From assembly GCA_963839815.1 (NCBI GenBank), contig CAWIWF010000002.1, positions 62,001-126,000 on the forward strand: a DNA stretch of 64,000 bases. The letters run 5' to 3'. The DNA is from JACVRM01 sp963839815 (GTDB taxonomy: Bacteria > Actinomycetota > Thermoleophilia > Gaiellales > Gaiellaceae). Below the pieces are notes generated by a model. The model was not told the origin of the DNA. It saw only the letters and a list, made by a program, of their open reading frames with translations, and did no database searches. The position numbers were made by a program, and so were the translations under genes. This document shows, in pieces, positions 63,273-64,000 of this stretch (positions are counted from its first letter, which is position 1; every line of letters begins with the position of its first letter).

Positions 63273-64000
63273 GCGCCGGGGAGTACCTGGCGCGGATCGC
63301 GCCGTACGGATTCTCCGGCTCGTGTCTGGTTGCGCGCGGAGACGGGGTCGAGCTGGCGGAAGGCTACGGGCTCGCCCTCCGCGCATCCGCCAAGCCGAAC
63401 ACGGCGGACACGGTGCTCTCCCTCGGCTCGCTGACGAAGCAGTTCACGGCTGCGGCGATCCTCCGGCTCGAAGAGCAGGGGCGGCTCTCCACGGGCGACG
63501 GGGTCGCACGCTTCGTCGACGTGCCGGCCGACAAGCGCGGGGTCACGCTGCACCAGCTGCTCACGCACACGTCCGGCCTCGTCGGGGACACCGGACCCGA
63601 CTACGAGGCGTGCGAGCGGGAGGAGGCGCTCGAGCGGATGCTCGGAGCGCCGCTCCGCTTCGCCCCGGGACGGGGCCAGGCGTACTCGAACGCGGGCTAC
63701 AGTCTGCTGGCGGCAGTGATCGAGCTCGTCTCCGGCGAGAGCTACGAGGGCTTCCTGCGGCATGAGCTGTTCTCGCGAGCCGGGATGGAGGCAACCGGCT
63801 ACCGCCTGCCGCCGTGGGAGCGGCACGCCGTGGCTCACTGGTACACCGACGAGGCGGACGAGGGCACGCCGCTCGACAAGCCGTTCCCGTCGTGGCACCT
63901 CGTCGGTAACGGCGACATGCTCTCGACTGTCCCGACATCTGGCGCTGGCTGCGAGCGCTTCGTGGCGGGAGGGTGCTCAGCGAGGAGGCCCGCCGGAAGC
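63269..64000 (+). CDS. Serine hydrolase (beta-lactamase class C/PBP-like), partial, frameshifted near the edge
   Basis: GTG overlaps the MFS stop. SLGSLTKQFTAAAI contains the SxxK nucleophile, AYSNAGYSLLAAVIE the YxN motif (YSN). Near 63929-63933 one base is missing; corrected, LSTV is followed by DIWRWLRALRGGRVLSEEARRK, the expected continuation. The C-terminus, with the third motif, lies outside the window. No signal peptide, so it is probably cytoplasmic. Confidence 0.85.
   Translation, partial: MSAGEYLARIAPYGFSGSCLVARGDGVELAEGYGLALRASAKPNTADTVLSLGSLTKQFTAAAILRLEEQGRLSTGDGVARFVDVPADKRGVTLHQLLTHTSGLVGDTGPDYEACEREEALERMLGAPLRFAPGRGQAYSNAGYSLLAAVIELVSGESYEGFLRHELFSRAGMEATGYRLPPWERHAVAHWYTDEADEGTPLDKPFPSWHLVGNGDMLSTVPTSGAGCERFVAGGCSARRPAGS

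Overview
This 64 kb window is very GC-rich chromosomal DNA with tightly packed genes, many GTG starts (and some TTG), and frequent 4-base stop/start overlaps. Gene families and order point to an actinobacterium, probably of the Thermoleophilia (Gaiellales/Solirubrobacterales type). This is inferred from rpmE-DUF1385-prfA-prmC-tsaC synteny, zinc-type L31, an atpZ-I-B-E-F-H-A-G operon and leaderless promoters; no rRNA gene is present to confirm it. No tRNA, rRNA, insertion sequence, integrase or CRISPR array was recognised.

Layout. (1) 1-970 holds the start of atpD (F1 beta), with a small lipoprotein and a zinc-finger anti-sigma protein upstream. (2) 2073-7975 is a peptide-type ABC importer (two ATPases, two permeases, binding protein) with a terminator hairpin after the binding-protein gene. 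(3) 8161-12459 holds an ECF sigma factor, a membrane anti-sigma-like protein and several secreted proteins of an unnamed four-cysteine family. (4) 12506-24292 holds two colinear, paralogous MoxR/DUF58/VWA/TPR (Bat-like) clusters facing each other tail to tail. (5) 24382-30371 holds a lipoprotein and the atpZ-I-B-E-F-H-A-G operon. The atp operon is therefore broken: about 24 kb separate atpG from atpD, on the same strand. (6) 30453-40547 holds an alpha/beta hydrolase, then a glycan locus: glucuronyl C5-epimerase-like protein, DUF354 glycosyltransferase, WecA/TagO-like transferase, UDP-sugar dehydrogenase, two epimerases and a TIM-barrel/CapD fusion. (7) 40747-51200 holds gamma-glutamyltransferase, upp, glyA, tsaC, prmC, prfA, osmC, DUF1385, rpmE and a threonine dehydratase-like enzyme. 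(8) 51429-61977 holds DUF4389 and M48 membrane proteins, mscL, ETF-quinone oxidoreductase with etfA/etfB, an M23 peptidase, a VOC protein, enoyl-CoA hydratase, a B12-binding mutase subunit, a metallo-hydrolase and MarR. (9) 61996-64000 holds an MFS exporter and a truncated serine hydrolase.

Working together. The MoxR clusters probably act as AAA+ chaperone/VWA machines at the membrane. One of them, together with the sigma factor, sits among the four-cysteine secreted proteins, which may be its clients or its envelope-stress outputs. ETF, ETF-QO, enoyl-CoA hydratase and the mutase subunit suggest fatty-acid or branched-chain acyl-CoA oxidation feeding quinone.

Data quality. From about 31 kb rightward I find nine single-base frameshifts, including one in the essential gene prfA, so most are probably sequencing or assembly errors. 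The left 31 kb shows none. Genes carrying a shift are annotated across it.
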